DNA of 64,000 bases from Marinoscillum furvescens DSM 4134 (GTDB lineage Bacteria; Bacteroidota; Bacteroidia; Cytophagales; Cyclobacteriaceae). The position numbers and the translations under genes are program-made. This document shows positions 60,929 through 64,000 of the stretch, piece after piece. Positions within the stretch are counted from its first letter, which is position 1. Each line of letters starts with the position of its first letter. The stretch covers positions 287,255-351,254 of the forward strand of contig NZ_QREG01000002.1 of NCBI RefSeq assembly GCF_003386095.1, written 5' to 3'. The notes below the pieces were generated by a model. It worked only from the letters and a program-made list of their open reading frames with translations. It made no database searches and was not told the DNA's origin.

Positions 60929-63698
60929 CCGCTTCTGATTTCGTTAAGTCTCTTATTTGATCCAGTGTCACCTCCGCTTTTGGCTGAAAAGCCTCACTGC
61001 TCATGTATTGCTGCAAACTCCTGAGCAATTGCTTCGAGGACAGTTCTTCAGACTTGATCAGGTCTGCGCCACTCACCAAAAGGCTGCCTTTGCCCACCTT
61101 CACTTCAAAAAGGAGGGCCAGATCTCGATTTTCAAACCAGTCATCGATGATTCTAACGATGGGTTGGATATCTGCCTGAAGGGCATCCAAATTGATGGCT
61201 GATGCTCCGGTCATGGGGCCCCACCACTGCCAGTCGCTGTGTGGTCTGGTGGGAAATAAGTTCAGTGCTGCATGGTCCGGCTGAGCCAACACGCCCAGGG
61301 TATGCGGTTTTTGCCCGCTGGTATAGGCGGTATTCCAAAAGATGCTGGAAAAGCCCACACCTACATTGCCACCTGCCTCAGCACGAAGCATATTTGAAGG
61401 TATGCAGTAGAGCACTTTACCGCCTTTGCGTAGACGTTTTTCTACTTGTTTGTCCAGCACATTGGTCGTGTAGATCTTTTGCTCGGTTTCCAGAGCGGGG
61501 TACACCCAAAAATTCCATTCATTCGTTTTCTGGCCTATGGTAGCCGTGAGGGTAAGCTGCTGTGGGGATGTTATTTGGGCCAACTCCATTTGAGCACTGC
61601 CTACCGGCACCGCTAGCTTGCGATTAAATGGCTCAAGTGCAATGCTGCCCGTTGCCAGGACTTTATCTTGAGACGCCACCTGCCAGGTCACTACTCCTTC
61701 GATCGGCTGGCTACCGAAATGAGCCAGTTCCAGCGCTACATCAAACGTATCGGCATTGCTAAAGGTAAATCTCGGAAACCTTGCCAGCAGCACCGTGGTA
61801 TCACAAAATGACCGAAACGCTGCAGCGGAAACGTAAGGCTTTGGCTCCCAGAAGGCATTGACCACCCCTACTGTGGCCGTACCCTGGCCGCTAAAGTCTT
61901 GCAACCCAAGCAACTGAAAACCGGCCATCTCCCGAGTGCGGAATGCTTTTTCCATATCGGCCTTGTATCCCAGCACCTGCAGTGCTCCTGAGGCTTTCAG
62001 GTAGTCATCACCAAGGTGACCGAGTCCTTTTGCTTTCAGGTCTTCCTGAAAAATCTCATAATTTTTGGCTTGCAGCACTCCGTCATAAAGCGGTATTTCA
62101 TTGAAGTCTGGATAGGCACACCACTGGCCCATCTCATGGCTCACATAGGGCATGGCTATCGACTCGATCAGCTCATCGTAATCGTCGGTACTCTTTGGAG
62201 GCTGACTATTGATTGGGCTTTTGAGCCCAGCGCCCCAGTGCTGAATCCGTGGACCTGCATGATTATAAAAATCAGCATTGGGCACGAAAGGCCATCCCGC
62301 ACCGCTGGTATAGAGCTTATCGGGATCATAACTTCTAAAATGATCGATGTAGTCCGCCAAATAGGCTTTTTGGTTTTTGCCACCAGGCTCATTGCCATAG
62401 GCCACCAGACAAAGCGATGGGTGATGGCCATAGGTATCCAGAATGTCTTTAGTCTCCTGATAAATGTACGCATCAATCGGAGCACCATCACCTACTGTAG
62501 AGGTAGGTGTATTGGCCCAGGAAGACGCCTCTACCTGCAAATACACGCCCATCTCATCTGCTGCCGCAAAGGCCGCCTCTGGCGGACACCACGAGTGGTA
62601 ACGCACATGGTTGAGACCGTAATCCTGAACGGTCTGAAAAATTCGCTTCCATTCCTTTTTGTCAGTAGGAGGATATCCCGTCTTCGGAAAAATGGCACAA
62701 TCCAGCGTGCCTCGCAGAAATATCGGCTGCCCATTGAGTGTAAACTGCCGACCTTGCCGGGTGATGCTTCGCATCCCAAAACGCATGGTTTTCGATACTT
62801 CGCTCCTAGGCACCGTAACCGTAAGTGTATAGAGATTCCGGCTAAACTCATCCCAAAGCTGAATTGGTTTTGGCAAGTCTATCGATTGCCAGCTGCTATC
62901 TGCCTGTAGCCTCTGATTAACCACTGTTTGTCCTGTAGGGTCACTGACGATGACATTCACGGCTGCATTTCCGGTGTTAGCAGCAAGCAGCACGCGTACA
63001 GCTCCATTTTTCACGTCGGGCCGCACTGTAGCATAGGTCAGGTGTTCTGCTGGGAGAGCAGTGAGCTCCATGCTTCCCACGATACCGTTCCAGTTGGTTT
63101 GTGTATTGTCCGTAAGGCTGTGTGCACTGTTGCCCACGTCCACACTGTCCTGTCGGTTGTCCACTTTGATGGTGATCACATGCGCGCCTTTTTCCAGATC
63201 CTTGAGTATAAACTCATGGGGAGTAGCCAGAGAGTTCTGCGCTCCTACTGCACGGTTATCGATCCAGACTTTGGTCTGCCAATGTGGTCTTTCTAAAAAC
63301 AGTCGATAATCGCCAGCTGATGTCAGCGTGATTTCCCGCTGATACCAGGCAGCACCCACGTAGTGCTTTTTGGGCTGTAGCCAAAAGGGAATTTTAATGT
63401 TTTCAGGTGTTCGGTATTTGGCATATTTTGGAGCAAAATACCAGGAGCTATCCAATATCTCTCCTGTCCATTGGGTAGCGATGCCCACCTCATTGCCATA
63501 GCCCGACATAGGCAGGGAACCAGGTAAAGCGATGGAATGCGACTCAAAACGAGCGGCCTGCCATTGCTCCTGCTCGCCACGATCCAGCGAATCCAGGCGA
63601 ACATTCCATGTGCCGGATAAATCATGGCTTTGGCCAAAGGACAGTCCATAAACCAGGCATGCAAAAATCAAAAGGGCGATATGTAAATGCTTATTCAT
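60921..63698 (-). CDS. GH2 glycoside hydrolase, secreted, third paralogue
   Basis: 925 residues with a signal peptide (about 1-22, ending SFGQ) rather than a lipoprotein signal. GH2 jelly roll, immunoglobulin-like domain, barrel with acid/base E437 (YGNEPGGKN) and nucleophile E522 (SHEMGQWCAYPDF). It is more diverged from the two GH2 lipoproteins than they are from one another: an extra segment (ILDSSWYFAPKYAKYR) near residue 85 and YGNEPGGKN in place of GNELEGD. The C-terminal segment (FPTRPHSDWQWWGPM) is shared. A different bond or position on the same glycan is likely. It follows the GH30-type gene by 3 bases. Confidence 0.87.
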   Translation of the reverse strand: MNKHLHIALLIFACLVYGLSFGQSHDLSGTWNVRLDSLDRGEQEQWQAARFESHSIALPGSLPMSGYGNEVGIATQWTGEILDSSWYFAPKYAKYRTPENIKIPFWLQPKKHYVGAAWYQREITLTSAGDYRLFLERPHWQTKVWIDNRAVGAQNSLATPHEFILKDLEKGAHVITIKVDNRQDSVDVGNSAHSLTDNTQTNWNGIVGSMELTALPAEHLTYATVRPDVKNGAVRVLLAANTGNAAVNVIVSDPTGQTVVNQRLQADSSWQSIDLPKPIQLWDEFSRNLYTLTVTVPRSEVSKTMRFGMRSITRQGRQFTLNGQPIFLRGTLDCAIFPKTGYPPTDKKEWKRIFQTVQDYGLNHVRYHSWCPPEAAFAAADEMGVYLQVEASSWANTPTSTVGDGAPIDAYIYQETKDILDTYGHHPSLCLVAYGNEPGGKNQKAYLADYIDHFRSYDPDKLYTSGAGWPFVPNADFYNHAGPRIQHWGAGLKSPINSQPPKSTDDYDELIESIAMPYVSHEMGQWCAYPDFNEIPLYDGVLQAKNYEIFQEDLKAKGLGHLGDDYLKASGALQVLGYKADMEKAFRTREMAGFQLLGLQDFSGQGTATVGVVNAFWEPKPYVSAAAFRSFCDTTVLLARFPRFTFSNADTFDVALELAHFGSQPIEGVVTWQVASQDKVLATGSIALEPFNRKLAVPVGSAQMELAQITSPQQLTLTATIGQKTNEWNFWVYPALETEQKIYTTNVLDKQVEKRLRKGGKVLYCIPSNMLRAEAGGNVGVGFSSIFWNTAYTSGQKPHTLGVLAQPDHAALNLFPTRPHSDWQWWGPMTGASAINLDALQADIQPIVRIIDDWFENRDLALLFEVKVGKGSLLVSGADLIKSEELSSKQLLRSLQQYMSSEAFQPKAEVTLDQIRDLTKSEADE

Positions 63699-63701
63699 TT
63701 A

Positions 63702-64000
63702 TCAGTCAATAGTTCCTACTAATGTCACTACAGATCGGGCTGGAATTTGAAGTCGTTTTCTACCCGGGCGTACACTTTCAAGGTTTCGCTTATCGTCTGT
63801 TACATACATAGCTGTAGCCTGAAATCCCTGAGGGGCATCAACCGTGATCGTTGAGGTCTCATGATTGTTGATCACAATGACTGCATCGGAATTATCCTTG
63901 TAAGCAGAAACTTGCAAGGAATCGCTTGCACCTTCCAGATTTGCAGCAATGCGGACCATACCCGGACGGATAAAGCGCGCATAGTTGCCCATGGCCCAAA
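63702..64000 (-). CDS. GH30-type glycoside hydrolase, C-terminal fragment
   Basis: The frame runs off the right edge, leaving 98 residues of the C-terminus (stop at 63702). WAMGNYARFIRPGMVRI is the usual end of the GH30 barrel and start of its beta-sandwich, and VIVINNHETSTITVDAP with PARSVVTLVGTI closes that domain. GH30 includes endo-xylanases, beta-1,6-galactanases, glucuronoxylanases and exo-fucosidase-like members; the visible part does not contain the catalytic glutamates. It is the most upstream gene visible in the minus-strand operon, and its promoter lies outside the window. Confidence 0.75.
   Translation of the reverse strand, partial: WAMGNYARFIRPGMVRIAANLEGASDSLQVSAYKDNSDAVIVINNHETSTITVDAPQGFQATAMYVTDDKRNLESVRPGRKRLQIPARSVVTLVGTID

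Noticed and set aside
61202-62909. Long plus-strand open frames opposite the GH2 gene
   Set aside because: They lie antisense to a well-supported GH2 gene, lack domain character and are explained by its codon usage.
1-64000. CRISPR array, prophage, IS element or integron
   Set aside because: No spaced direct-repeat array, transposase, integrase or phage structural gene was seen on either strand.

Overview
The window looks like a chromosomal segment of a marine, polysaccharide-degrading member of the Bacteroidota, probably order Cytophagales. The reasons are TAnnTTTG-type -7 promoter boxes, weak Shine-Dalgarno sequences, many secreted lipoproteins, an abundance of PAS histidine kinases, a SiaB/SiaC-type switch, and a large sulfatase/glycosidase operon. 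The taxonomic placement is inference; no rRNA gene is present.

Layout. (1) 1-7.6 kb: tail of a DUF2911-like gene, a DUF302 protein, then a phospho-switch locus. It holds a HAMP-PP2C phosphatase, a divergent histidine kinase / REC-pseudophosphatase / small-protein operon, and a SiaB-SiaC-coiled-coil operon. (2) 7.7-19 kb: sodium/solute symporter, DUF4442 thioesterase-fold protein, YihY membrane protein, three histidine kinases (two of them tandem NarX/DegS-type paralogues) and a metallophosphoesterase. (3) 19-25.8 kb: a TetR-TolC-MFP-RND efflux operon with a candidate operator. (4) 25.9-39.1 kb: mostly housekeeping: alpha/beta hydrolase, purL, msrB, a UvrD-like helicase, tRNA-Gln with a broken partial copy beside it, prs, rplY, pth, a thiamine-binding-type protein, a TPR histidine kinase and a flavoprotein. 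(5) 39.4-64 kb: glycan catabolism. A fructuronate-reductase-like SDR and a sulfatase lie on the plus strand. Facing them is a tightly packed minus-strand operon of 13 genes running from beyond the right edge down to 42473.

That operon encodes, in order of transcription, a GH30-type enzyme (partial), GH2, sulfatase, MFS sugar porter, DUF5107-TPR protein, sulfatase, two GH2 paralogues, RraA-family protein, enolase-superfamily dehydratase, SDR dehydrogenase, SMP-30-type lactonase and a sialate O-acetylesterase-type esterase. Read together this is a self-contained route. Secreted lipoprotein sulfatases and beta-glycosidases strip a sulfated, acetylated glycan, an MFS porter imports the sugar, and an oxidative non-phosphorylating branch (dehydrogenase, lactonase, acid dehydratase, RraA-type aldolase) carries it into central metabolism. 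No SusC/SusD pair or pathway regulator is visible in the window. The sugar is not identifiable from sequence alone.

The most unusual items are the Sia-type switch with a catalytically eroded REC-PP2C protein, the tRNA-Gln fragment split by a perfect 20-bp palindrome, an intrinsic terminator lying inside the first codons of the DUF4442 gene, and the oxidative sugar-acid module ending in an RraA-type protein inside a sulfated-glycan operon.
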